Assembly (NCBI RefSeq): GCF_001306175.1
Contig: NZ_LGKN01000003.1
Location: 1,044,230-1,108,229 of the forward strand
Direction: 5' to 3'
DNA from: Ardenticatena maritima
Lineage (GTDB): Bacteria > Chloroflexota > Anaerolineae > Ardenticatenales > Ardenticatenaceae
DNA length: 64,000 nt
Made by a program: the position numbers and the translations under genes. Under the pieces are notes generated by a model. That model saw nothing but the letters and a program-made list of their open reading frames with translations, searched no databases and was not told where the DNA came from. Below, piece by piece: positions 26,495-34,708 of the stretch (within the stretch, counting starts at the first letter, position 1; every line of letters starts with the position of its first letter).

Positions 26495-29185
26495 TTATGC
26501 TTGCGCTCCCTTTTCAAGACGAACCACAGGGGCTTCCAAACCGCCCCCCGTCAAAGCGTTCCATTCAGTACCATCTACGTCCACCGGCACGACGACCACA
26601 CCCGGCTGCACGCCTTTTCCAATACGCGCAGGGGCTTCAACCTGCACGCCATCGCGTACCAGACGCACGACATCGCCATCCTGCACACCCAGGCGCTCGG
26701 CGTCCGCCGCGCTCAACACCACTTCGGGGCGTGCACGGCGCTGGTCAAGCAAGGTGCTGCGGCGAATGAGCGTGCCGTTATCATAGAGCCGCGTTTGCGG
26801 CACCACGCGGAAGCCTTCGGCATCCTCCACTGCTTGCAAATCATGCCAGCGCAACGCAAACTTTGGCCGCCGCGCTTCGGCTTCCACTTCCCACTGCCGC
26901 CCAAACCAGGAGTTGAGCGTCGCCGTGCCCGTGTAGATGTGGTGGCGGTCGGCGGTCGTGCTCCACACAACCGGCTCGCCTTCGAGATTGTCATAGGTCA
27001 TCTTCTTGTAGCGTTTGACCTGCTTGGCAATCTCCTGCATCACATCATCGGCGAGCGTATAAAGCGGCCAGGCCGCATCAAAACGCGACGCCAATTGCGC
27101 CAAAATCCACCAGTCGGGCATAGCGTCGCCCGGCGGTTCCAACGCTTCATCGAAACGCTGGACACGGCGTTCATAGGACGTGTAAGTCCCATCGCGTTCG
27201 GCAAACGCCGCCGCCGGCAACACCACATCCGCCAGTTGCGCCGTCTCCGTCAGGAAGAGGTCTTGCACGACCAGGAAGTCGAGGTTTTCAAGCACGGCAC
27301 GGCTCGACGGGCGGTCGCGCACGGGGTCGGCGGCCATGATGTACATGGCTTTGAGCCCGGCGGCGCCGGTCAACATGGCGTCAATGTCAGCGCCAATGGC
27401 TTCAGCAGGTTCATAGCCGGGCAACAAGTGCGGCAACACGCCCATATCGTTCGCGCCCTGCGTGTTGTTGTGCGGCCAGAGCGCCACCAACCCGCTGTTG
27501 GGTTGCCCTGCTTTACCGGTTGCCGTCAGCAACGCAACCACAGCATCCACCAGCGTTGTCGCGTTCACACCAGCCCCCACCAGGGCTTCGCGCCCCACCA
27601 TCACCACCAGGTGCTCGGCGGAAGCAATCGCCTCGGCGGCGGCTTCAACCGCTTCGGCGGTGAGCCCGGCTTGCGCCAGCAAGTCTTCTTGCGAAAGCGC
27701 TTCAAGCGCGGCGAGCACGTCATCTTTGCCGTCGAGTTTCTTGTATGCGCCAAAAGGTTCATCCAGGCGCGCAAGCACCGCTTTCAGCAACGCCACCACC
27801 GCGTGGGCTTCGCCGCCGACGCGATAGTCGAGCGTGTGTGTGGCTTCGGCATGTTCTTTGACGCGGCGTGCTTGCGCCACCACCACATGTGCGCCACTGC
27901 GGCGCGCCTTGCGCACACGCAAGTAGGTGACCGGCTGGGCTTCGTTGACATCCGTCCCCAGCATGAGAATGGTTGCGCCTTTGCCCAGCGCATTCAGGTT
28001 CGACTCGCTGGTCAGCCCCACTTCGGCAACAGCCTGTTCGATACCCGTGCCCACCGGCCAGGCAATGCGGTGGTCAATGTTCGGCGACCCCAGCACATCG
28101 CGGAACAGTTTTACAAAGAGGTACAAATCTTCATTGGCGGCGCGCCCACCGGCAATACCACCCACCGCCAACGGTCCCTCGGTCGCAATCACCGCCGAAA
28201 GCCGATTGGCGACGTAGTCCAACGCTTCGGGCCAGGTGGCTTCGCGGAATTGCCCATCTTCGCCCTTGATGAGCGGCGTGGTCAACCGGTCTTCGGCGCG
28301 CACAAAGTGGTGCCCAAAGCGCCCCTTGTCGCACATCCAGATTTCGTTCACCCACTCGTTTTGGCGCGGCATAATGCGCTTGATATCGCCCGCGCGTTCG
28401 CCAATGACAATGTTGCACCCCACGGGGCAGTGCGGGCAGACGCTCGGCACATTGTTGAGCTCCCACACACGCGCCTTGAAGCGGAAATCTTCGGTCGTCA
28501 ACGCGCCAACCGGGCAAATGTCGGTTGTGTTCCCGCTGAAATACGAATCAAACGGGACATCGCTCACGCTCACAATGTGTTGCCCACGCCCACGGTCGGC
28601 AAAATCGAGCACGGGGTCGTTGGCAATCTCATCGCAGAAGCGAATACAGCGCGAGCAGTAGATACAGCGTTCCCGGTCGAGCCAGATGAGTTCGCTCAGC
28701 GGGATGGGCTTTTCAAAGTGCAGTTTGTAGGGTTTATAGAAGCGGCTCAGGTCGGGCCCATAGGCGAACGTGAGGTCTTGCAATGGGCACTCGCCGCCTT
28801 TGTCGCAGACCGGGCAGTCAAGCGGGTGGCTTGTCAGCAAGAATTCGAGCGTCCCCCGCCATGCATCCTGCACTTCGGGAATGTTGACCTCAACGTGCAT
28901 GCCCTCGGTAATCGGCGTCGTACACCCGGTCATCAAGCGCGGGAACCAACGAATGACGGGGTTGCCGTTTTCGTCCAATTCCAGCTCGCCCGTGCGTGTG
29001 CGCGCAGGCGTGCCGACGCGCACCAGACACATGCGGCACATCCCCACCGGCGTCAACTTGGAATGGTGGCAAAAGACGGGGATTTCGATACCAGCCGCCT
29101 TCGCCGCCTCGACAATTGGGGTACCGGCGGGCGCTTGAACGGGTTGTCCATCAATGTAAATGGTAACAAGGTTTTGTTCGCTCAT
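26495..29185 (-). CDS. nuoG: NADH-quinone oxidoreductase subunit G
   Basis: 896 aa peripheral subunit. The N-terminal 2Fe-2S ferredoxin domain has CHHSKLTPVGMCRMC, followed by HPLDCPVCDKGGEC, then the 4Fe-4S ligands in CIYCSRCIRFC, then the extra cluster motif CPHCPVGCN at about residue 240. The rest is the molybdopterin-oxidoreductase-like domain without catalytic function. ATG 29185 is chosen because AGAGAG stands before it. An ATG at 29209 has no ribosome site. Confidence 0.94.
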   Translation of the reverse strand: MSEQNLVTIYIDGQPVQAPAGTPIVEAAKAAGIEIPVFCHHSKLTPVGMCRMCLVRVGTPARTRTGELELDENGNPVIRWFPRLMTGCTTPITEGMHVEVNIPEVQDAWRGTLEFLLTSHPLDCPVCDKGGECPLQDLTFAYGPDLSRFYKPYKLHFEKPIPLSELIWLDRERCIYCSRCIRFCDEIANDPVLDFADRGRGQHIVSVSDVPFDSYFSGNTTDICPVGALTTEDFRFKARVWELNNVPSVCPHCPVGCNIVIGERAGDIKRIMPRQNEWVNEIWMCDKGRFGHHFVRAEDRLTTPLIKGEDGQFREATWPEALDYVANRLSAVIATEGPLAVGGIAGGRAANEDLYLFVKLFRDVLGSPNIDHRIAWPVGTGIEQAVAEVGLTSESNLNALGKGATILMLGTDVNEAQPVTYLRVRKARRSGAHVVVAQARRVKEHAEATHTLDYRVGGEAHAVVALLKAVLARLDEPFGAYKKLDGKDDVLAALEALSQEDLLAQAGLTAEAVEAAAEAIASAEHLVVMVGREALVGAGVNATTLVDAVVALLTATGKAGQPNSGLVALWPHNNTQGANDMGVLPHLLPGYEPAEAIGADIDAMLTGAAGLKAMYIMAADPVRDRPSSRAVLENLDFLVVQDLFLTETAQLADVVLPAAAFAERDGTYTSYERRVQRFDEALEPPGDAMPDWWILAQLASRFDAAWPLYTLADDVMQEIAKQVKRYKKMTYDNLEGEPVVWSTTADRHHIYTGTATLNSWFGRQWEVEAEARRPKFALRWHDLQAVEDAEGFRVVPQTRLYDNGTLIRRSTLLDQRRARPEVVLSAADAERLGVQDGDVVRLVRDGVQVEAPARIGKGVQPGVVVVPVDVDGTEWNALTGGGLEAPVVRLEKGAQA

Positions 29186-29217
29186 GGCACTCTCTGTTCC
29201 ATTGACCATGTCTTGTT

Positions 29218-30492
29218 CTAAGACCGTTGCTCGGTTTGGAGAACCGGAATATCTTTCGCGTGCACGTACATTTCATCGCCAAAGTACTTGTACACCGCCT
29301 GTACCACACCACGCGAAGACTCACCCAGCGGGCAGAAGCATTTGTTCGTCATCTGGTCGCTCACCTGCTTCAACAATTCAATATCGGTGCGTGTCCCACG
29401 CCCGCTGACAATACGGGTGAGCAACATCTTTTGCCAGTAGGTCCCTTCGCGGCATGGGCTGCACTTCCCACACGATTCATGGCGATAGAAGGCCACCATC
29501 TTGTAGGTGAGCCACGCCATATCCGTGTGGTCGTCAATCACAATCACGCCGCCAGAGCCCCCCATCGAGCCAACAGCGGCCAAGTCGTCGAACGTCAGCG
29601 GGGTATCGAGGTGTTCTTCGGTCAAAATCGGCGCCGAAACACCGCCGGGAATGAAGGCTTTGAAGCCACGCCCTTTCCAGATACCGCCCGCATGCTCAAA
29701 AATGAGTTCGCGTGCGGTCACATTGGTGGGCAGCTCGTACAAGCCGGGGCGCACCACATGCCCGCTGACGCCGTAAATACGCGTGCCGGGGTTCTTTTCG
29801 GTGCCCCACTGGCGATACCAATCGGCCCCATGGCGCAAAATACCCGGCAAGTTGGAGAGCGTTTCCACGTTGTTGATGACGGTCGGCTTGCGCCACAAGC
29901 CTTCAACAGCCGGAAACGGCGGCTTCAAGCGAGGTTGTCCCAAATAGCCTTCGATACTGTTCAATTGCGCCGTTTCTTCCCCACAAATGTAAGCGCCGGC
30001 TTCGCGGTGCAGGTGAATTTTCAGACTGAAACCAGTCCCCTGAATGTTTTCACCCAGCCAGCCGTGGGCTTCGGCATCCGCAATGGCTTTCTGCAACTGC
30101 GCGGCGGCATAGGTGAACTCGCCGCGGTGGTAAATGTATGCGGTACTGGCTTGAATAGCGTACGCGGCGATGATAATCCCTTCGATGAGCTGGTGCGGGT
30201 TGTTTTCGACAATCTCGCGGTCCTTGAACGTCCCCGGTTCCCCTTCGGCAAAGTTGCAAACCAGGTATTTGGGGAACACATCTTTGGGCACAAAGCCCCA
30301 TTTGACGCCGGTGGGGAACCCTGCACCACCACGCCCACGCAAGCCGGACTGTTTGACAATGTCAATCACTTCATCCGGGCTTTTTTCCAAAGCGGCTTTC
30401 AATCCCTCATAGCCGCCATGCGCCACGTACACATCGTACTGGTCAATGTTCGGAATCTCGCGGTGTCGCAACAACAAGTAAACTTGTTCCAT
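29218..30492 (-). CDS. nuoF: NADH-quinone oxidoreductase subunit F
   Basis: 424 aa, binds NADH, FMN and cluster N3. The motif GLRGRGGAGFPTGVKWGFVP is at about residue 50 and the NADH/FMN loop is CNFAEGEPGTFKDRE. The cluster ligands are ESCGKCSPCREGT and a distal Cys in NKCFCPLGE. It follows nuoE by 11 bp and precedes nuoG. With nuoE and nuoG it makes the only N module (NADH input) in the window. Confidence 0.96.
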   Translation of the reverse strand: MEQVYLLLRHREIPNIDQYDVYVAHGGYEGLKAALEKSPDEVIDIVKQSGLRGRGGAGFPTGVKWGFVPKDVFPKYLVCNFAEGEPGTFKDREIVENNPHQLIEGIIIAAYAIQASTAYIYHRGEFTYAAAQLQKAIADAEAHGWLGENIQGTGFSLKIHLHREAGAYICGEETAQLNSIEGYLGQPRLKPPFPAVEGLWRKPTVINNVETLSNLPGILRHGADWYRQWGTEKNPGTRIYGVSGHVVRPGLYELPTNVTARELIFEHAGGIWKGRGFKAFIPGGVSAPILTEEHLDTPLTFDDLAAVGSMGGSGGVIVIDDHTDMAWLTYKMVAFYRHESCGKCSPCREGTYWQKMLLTRIVSGRGTRTDIELLKQVSDQMTNKCFCPLGESSRGVVQAVYKYFGDEMYVHAKDIPVLQTEQRS

Positions 30493-30503
30493 GGCGCTCC
30501 CTC

Positions 30504-31037
30504 TCAGGCGTCCGACGACTCTTCGCGTGGCTCAAAGCGCAACGGCCCATTGGGCGGCAGACCGTTGGCGCGTACCAAGTCCAAAATCTCATCAATGCGT
30601 TGCGGCGTCAGGTTCGCGAAGTATTGGAAGTTGATTTGCATCACAGGGGCTGCCCCGCACGCCGCCAAACAGACCGCCTGTTGCGCGGTAAACAAGCCGT
30701 CGGGCGTCGTTTCACCATCTTTGATACCCAGTTTGTCCAGCAAATACTGGTACACCTGCTCCGAACCCACCAAGGCACACGGCATATCGGTGCAAAAGCG
30801 AATGACGTACTTCCCTACCGGCTCTTTGAAATAGAGCGAGTAGAAGTGCGCCACTGCATACACATCGGTGGGGTCGAGTTCACAAATTTGGGCGACTTCA
30901 CGCATGGCTTCTTTGGAAACGTAGCCGTATTCCTCCTGGGCAAGCCAGAGCAACGGCATCACAGCCGCCCGCTTTTCGGGATACCGGCTCAAAATATCTT
31001 CAACTTCTTCGCGGTGTTTTTGGTACAAGTTGTTCAT
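30504..31037 (-). CDS. nuoE: NADH-quinone oxidoreductase subunit E
   Basis: 177 aa thioredoxin-fold subunit with 2Fe-2S cluster N1a. The ligands are in FCTDMPCALVGSEQV (two Cys) and AVCLAACGAAPVMQIN (two Cys). ATG 31037 (MNNLYQKHREEVEDIL) is preferred because GGTGG lies just upstream. A GTG at 31049 would almost abut the nuoD stop without a ribosome site. Confidence 0.93.
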   Translation of the reverse strand: MNNLYQKHREEVEDILSRYPEKRAAVMPLLWLAQEEYGYVSKEAMREVAQICELDPTDVYAVAHFYSLYFKEPVGKYVIRFCTDMPCALVGSEQVYQYLLDKLGIKDGETTPDGLFTAQQAVCLAACGAAPVMQINFQYFANLTPQRIDEILDLVRANGLPPNGPLRFEPREESSDA

Positions 31038-31052
31038 GGCATCCACCAATTT

Positions 31053-32348
31053 CTACCGATCGATTTCACCCAACACGGGGTCCAGGCTGGCGATAATGGC
31101 AATCAAGTCCGCCACCAATCCCCCTTCAGCCATGTGCGAGATGATTTGCAAGTTGTTGAAACTGGGTGAGCGCATATGCACGCGATACGGGCGCGCACTG
31201 CCATCACTCACCACGTAGAAGCCAATTTCGCCACGCGGCCCTTCAATCGCGGCGTAGGCTTCACCCGGCGGCACCAGCATGCCCTCTGTCCAGAGTTTGA
31301 AGTGGTGGATGAGGGCTTCCATCGAAAGGTAAATTTCTTCTTTGGGGGGTGGCGCAACCTTGTGGTTATCCACACGATGAGGACCACCCGGCAACTTGTC
31401 CAGCGCCTGGCGAATAATCTTGATACTTTCGCGCATTTCTTGCAGGCGCACTTGATAGCGGTCGAACACGTCGCCATGCGTGCCCACCGGGACATCAAAT
31501 TCAAATTCTGAATAGACCGAGTAGGGCATCGTCTTGCGCAGGTCCCACGCAACCCCCGTCGCACGCAAAATTGGCCCTGTGACGCTCATCGCCATAGCCG
31601 TTTCGGCGTCAACAACGCCCACGCCCTGGGTGCGTTCGCGCCAAATGGGGTTGTTGGTGAGCAAGGCTTCATACTCATCAATGCGCGAGGGCATCAGGTC
31701 AATGAACGACGCCACCACTTCCTCGAACCCTTCGGGAATGTCCCACGCCAAGCCGCCGGGGCGGAAGTAGGACATCATCATGCGAGCGCCGGTGACCATC
31801 TCGAAAATGTCGAGAATCATTTCGCGCTCGCGGAAGGCGTAGAGGAAGACGCTCATCGCGCCAATATCGAGCGCGTGCGTCCCCAACCAGACCAGGTGGC
31901 TGCTAATGCGCTGCAACTCACCCATGATGACGCGCACGTATTCAGCACGCGGGGGGATTTCCACTTCCAGCAGTTTTTCCACCGCCATGCAGTACGCCCA
32001 CGTGTTGAACACGTTTGAGAGATAGTCGGTGCGCGGCGTCAGGGTCACGCCCTGCTCGTACTTCTTGTACTCGAACGTCTTTTCAATCCCCGTGTGCAAA
32101 AAGCCAATATCAGGCTCAACACGCACAACGCGCTCGCCTTCCAGTTCCAGGAAGAGGCGCAACACACCGTGCGTTGAAGGGTGTTGGGGCCCCATGTTGA
32201 GCAACATACGGGGACCACGTTCGCCCTCTTCCCACGTCGGAATGAGCATCTGTTCCAATTGGCGCTCGCGCATTTCCTCGTGCAGTTCCCATGCACCGCG
32301 CTGGTCGCGCCCTAACAACCAATTGACAGCATTTTGGAGCATGCCCAT
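31053..32348 (-). CDS. nuoD: NADH-quinone oxidoreductase subunit D
   Basis: 431 aa, 49-kDa-type subunit lining the quinone site. It holds [20 protein letters not shown] (the conserved His loop), a VRVEPDIGFLHTGIEK stretch and the C-terminal SFNNLQIISHMAEGGLVADL. It is a separate gene, unlike the D domain of the fusion at 34708-37170. The two copies differ clearly (EYKKYEQGVTLTPRTDYLS here against [16 protein letters not shown] there). It starts 24 bp after nuoC. Confidence 0.95.
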   Translation of the reverse strand: MGMLQNAVNWLLGRDQRGAWELHEEMRERQLEQMLIPTWEEGERGPRMLLNMGPQHPSTHGVLRLFLELEGERVVRVEPDIGFLHTGIEKTFEYKKYEQGVTLTPRTDYLSNVFNTWAYCMAVEKLLEVEIPPRAEYVRVIMGELQRISSHLVWLGTHALDIGAMSVFLYAFREREMILDIFEMVTGARMMMSYFRPGGLAWDIPEGFEEVVASFIDLMPSRIDEYEALLTNNPIWRERTQGVGVVDAETAMAMSVTGPILRATGVAWDLRKTMPYSVYSEFEFDVPVGTHGDVFDRYQVRLQEMRESIKIIRQALDKLPGGPHRVDNHKVAPPPKEEIYLSMEALIHHFKLWTEGMLVPPGEAYAAIEGPRGEIGFYVVSDGSARPYRVHMRSPSFNNLQIISHMAEGGLVADLIAIIASLDPVLGEIDR

Positions 32349-32372
32349 AGGTGGCTCCCTTCTTTCACCCTA

Positions 32373-32909
32373 TCAGGATTTTGCGTATGGTTTCTTCTGG
32401 TCAATCTCTTCAAAGTTGTGCGTAAACTGCACCGGTTCGTAGCCCAGCGGGTAATCCTTGCGCAACGGATGACCATCCCAATCTTCGGGCATGAGAATGC
32501 GTTTGAGGTTGGGATGCCCGTCGAAGTGCACGCCAAACATATCGTACACTTCACGTTCGCAGAAATTCACACCAGGCCAAACGGTTGTCAACGTGGGGAC
32601 AGTCGGCTTTTTGCCCCCCACGCGCACAGCCAGGCGCAGGCGTTCGCGGCGGCTGAGTGAAAGCAAGTGATAGACCACGCGGAAACGTTCTTTTTCTTGC
32701 GGATGATCGGTCGCCGTGACGTCAACGCACATCTCAAAACCGCGTTCATCACGAAGCCAGCGCGCCACGTCCGGCAAGGCTTTCACCGTCAGCGTGATGG
32801 TTGTTTCCCCCAGGCGCTCGGTCACGTCCAGCACGGCATCGCCGAACGCTTCGCGCACCAGGTCTGCGGTGGTTGGCTCTTTTGTCGTCTCAATGTCCGT
32901 GCGATCCAT
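32373..32909 (-). CDS. nuoC: NADH-quinone oxidoreductase subunit C
   Basis: 178 aa, 30-kDa-type subunit. The signature is [20 protein letters not shown], then RILMPEDWDGHPLRKDYPLG, as expected. ATG 32909 is chosen for its AAGGAG site; upstream in-frame ATGs lack one. A terminator-like hairpin lies between nuoB and this gene, so nuoC-N may have its own start point. A weak extended -10 (TGTGATAAAAT on the minus strand, near 32980) is the only candidate seen. Confidence 0.93.
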   Translation of the reverse strand: MDRTDIETTKEPTTADLVREAFGDAVLDVTERLGETTITLTVKALPDVARWLRDERGFEMCVDVTATDHPQEKERFRVVYHLLSLSRRERLRLAVRVGGKKPTVPTLTTVWPGVNFCEREVYDMFGVHFDGHPNLKRILMPEDWDGHPLRKDYPLGYEPVQFTHNFEEIDQKKPYAKS

Positions 32910-33055
32910 TCGCACACTCCTTGTCTTGAATGCGAAGTTCGGCACACCTGAAAACAAAACCAGCGGTGCTTGTGCATTTTATCACATGCAGGCGGCCACC
33001 TATTCTGTCAGAAAACAGCAAAGAGCGCAACTTGTGATGACCACCTTTCGGCGAT

Positions 33056-33097
33056 AAAAAAGGGGCGTCGCCGCATACCTGCGTCGAATCGCCCCTT
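33056..33097 (-). terminator. Terminator-like hairpin between nuoB and nuoC
   Basis: Outer arms AAGGGGCG (33060-33067) and CGCCCCTT (33090-33097) with inner pairing of CGCA and TGCG. The minus transcript runs into U6 (A run 33056-33061). It would end or attenuate the nuoA-nuoB transcript before nuoC. Confidence 0.78.
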
Positions 33098-33139
33098 CTT
33101 CGACGGCGTTTTGTGCATGTGGCTTGTCAAACGGTCGTA

Positions 33140-33685
33140 TCACTCACTGCGAATATCAATCGGACCCACATGCAGCACTTCGCCCGTGCGTTGGCGTGCA
33201 ATCTTGCGTTGCAATTGCAACACGCCGTCAATGAGGGCTTCGGGGCGCGGTGGACAACCGGCGACATAGACATCTACCGGCACAATTTCATCCACACCCT
33301 GCACAATGGCGTAGTTGTTGAAGATACCGCCGCACGAAGCGCAGTCGCCCATCGCAATCACGTACTTCGGCTCGGGCATCTGGTCGTACAGGCGGCGCAA
33401 CACGGGCGCCATTTTGCGGCTCAAACGCCCGGCGACAATCATCAAGTCCGATTGGCGCGGCGAGGCGCGCATCAACTCCATCCCAAAGCGGGACATGTCA
33501 TAGCGGCTTGACTGCGCCGACATCATCTCGATGGCGCAGCACGCCAACCCAAAGAGCATAGGCCAAATAGAGTTGGCTCGCGCCCACGCCACAGCCTGGT
33601 CAAGCGTTGTCAGCACAATCCCCGGCGCGCCACTCTTGTTGGGGTCCAGCAACATGGGTTCGGTATTCGGGTTCAGTTCTCCCAT
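33140..33685 (-). CDS. nuoB: NADH-quinone oxidoreductase subunit B
   Basis: 181 aa, carries cluster N2. The tandem Cys is in [14 protein letters not shown]. The third ligand is in MGDCASCGG and the fourth in [12 protein letters not shown] 33685 ([10 protein letters not shown]) has AAGGAG upstream and overlaps nuoA by 13 nt, the usual coupling. It differs from the B domain of the fusion gene upstream, so this is a genuine paralogue pair. Confidence 0.95.
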   Translation of the reverse strand: MGELNPNTEPMLLDPNKSGAPGIVLTTLDQAVAWARANSIWPMLFGLACCAIEMMSAQSSRYDMSRFGMELMRASPRQSDLMIVAGRLSRKMAPVLRRLYDQMPEPKYVIAMGDCASCGGIFNNYAIVQGVDEIVPVDVYVAGCPPRPEALIDGVLQLQRKIARQRTGEVLHVGPIDIRSE

Positions 33686-34029
33686 TCCAACGCTCCTTTT
33701 TTCCAAACGTACACCAGCCCTACAACCAACAATCCAATAAAGAGCAACATTTCCAGGACACCAAACACACCCAGTTTCCGATAGACCAGCGCCCACGGGA
33801 ACAAGAAAATGGCTTCGATATCGAAAATGATAAACAACGTTGCCACGAGATAGAAACTGATGGGCATGCGCTGCATCGCGCGCCCAATGGGCACCATCCC
33901 CGATTCATAGGGACTAAGTTTGCGCCGTGTTGGGTGGTCGGGACCAATGATTTCGCCCAACACAATAATCAGCACAGCCAACACCGTGCTGACCAGCAAC
34001 AACAACCCTATTGCCAAATATGGGTTCAT
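33673..34029 (-). CDS. nuoA: NADH-quinone oxidoreductase subunit A
   Basis: 118 aa, three helices. The conserved loop after helix 1 reads [20 protein letters not shown], and helix 2 has [21 protein letters not shown] with the conserved acids. GAGGAG precedes ATG 34029. A terminator with a strong U tract ends only about 31 nt upstream, so this gene depends on read-through, a promoter inside the upstream gene, or RNA processing. Confidence 0.95.
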   Translation of the reverse strand: MNPYLAIGLLLLVSTVLAVLIIVLGEIIGPDHPTRRKLSPYESGMVPIGRAMQRMPISFYLVATLFIIFDIEAIFLFPWALVYRKLGVFGVLEMLLFIGLLVVGLVYVWKKGALEWEN

Positions 34030-34059
34030 TGTCGGCTCTCCTCATTCACATCCATGCTT

Positions 34060-34095
34060 AAAAAAGGGGTGGCTCATCATGTTTGCCACCCCTTT
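34060..34095 (-). terminator. Intrinsic terminator between second nuoI and nuoA
   Basis: Perfect 11-bp arms AAAGGGGTGGC (34063-34073) and GCCACCCCTTT (34085-34095), with a minus-strand U6 (A run 34060-34065). It closes the NuoBCD-NuoI pair just before nuoA. Confidence 0.88.
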
Positions 34096-34105
34096 GTGGT
34101 TCTGT

Positions 34106-34708
34106 TTAGCGTTCAACCGAAGACTTTTCAGCCTCTTTGGCGGCGCGTTCGGCTTCTTCGCGTTCCCACGCTGTGGGGTGGGTGGCCGCGTAGTAGCGCG
34201 TGCTGACGAGCAACTCCTGCATATCCAGCACCCACGACTCATGGCGTTCGTAGGACGAAATTTCGTAGTCGTGGTTCATCTTGATGGCGTCGAACGGGCA
34301 ATACTCCGCGCAGAACCCGCACTGCATGCAAATGGATGTGTCAATGTAGAACTCCTGGCACTGCGGGATGGTCTTCCCGGCGGTATCTTTGGCCTGCACG
34401 ATCCAGATACACTGCGGCGGGCACACCTTGGCGCAAATCCCGCAGGACGTGCAGCGAATATCGCCCGTTTCCTGCTCGTAGATGAGCATCGGGTTGTAGC
34501 GGAACCGCTCAGGCACGGGCAGGCGCTGTTCCGGGTACTGCGTGGTGATGTAGCCCGTAATCTCAGCGGGAATACCCGTTTCCAGGTTGGCGCTCGGCGG
34601 GTCCCACTTGCCCATCGTCTTGATGTCTTGCACGTAGGTGGCGAAAAAGTGTTTCGCCGTAATCGCCATCCCCTTCAAGAAGTTGAAACCGAAATCGAAG
34701 CCAAACAT
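34106..34708 (-). CDS. Second NuoI-like ferredoxin subunit
   Basis: 200 aa with two intact 4Fe-4S motifs: CTSCGICAKVCPPQC (about 88-102) and CMQCGFCAEYCP (about 128-139). The N-terminus has FLKGMAITAKHFF as in NuoI and the C-terminus is a charged helix (REEAERAAKEAEK). It starts inside the stop of the NuoBCD fusion (TAATG), so it is translationally coupled to it. It lacks the Pro-rich tail of the first NuoI and differs throughout. With the fusion it makes a complete second Q module (B, C, D, I). Confidence 0.9.
   Translation of the reverse strand: MFGFDFGFNFLKGMAITAKHFFATYVQDIKTMGKWDPPSANLETGIPAEITGYITTQYPEQRLPVPERFRYNPMLIYEQETGDIRCTSCGICAKVCPPQCIWIVQAKDTAGKTIPQCQEFYIDTSICMQCGFCAEYCPFDAIKMNHDYEISSYERHESWVLDMQELLVSTRYYAATHPTAWEREEAERAAKEAEKSSVER

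Noticed and set aside
26399..29221. Plus-strand open frame of 940 codons
   Set aside because: It lies exactly antisense to nuoG, has no domain sense, and results from the high GC and codon bias of nuoG.
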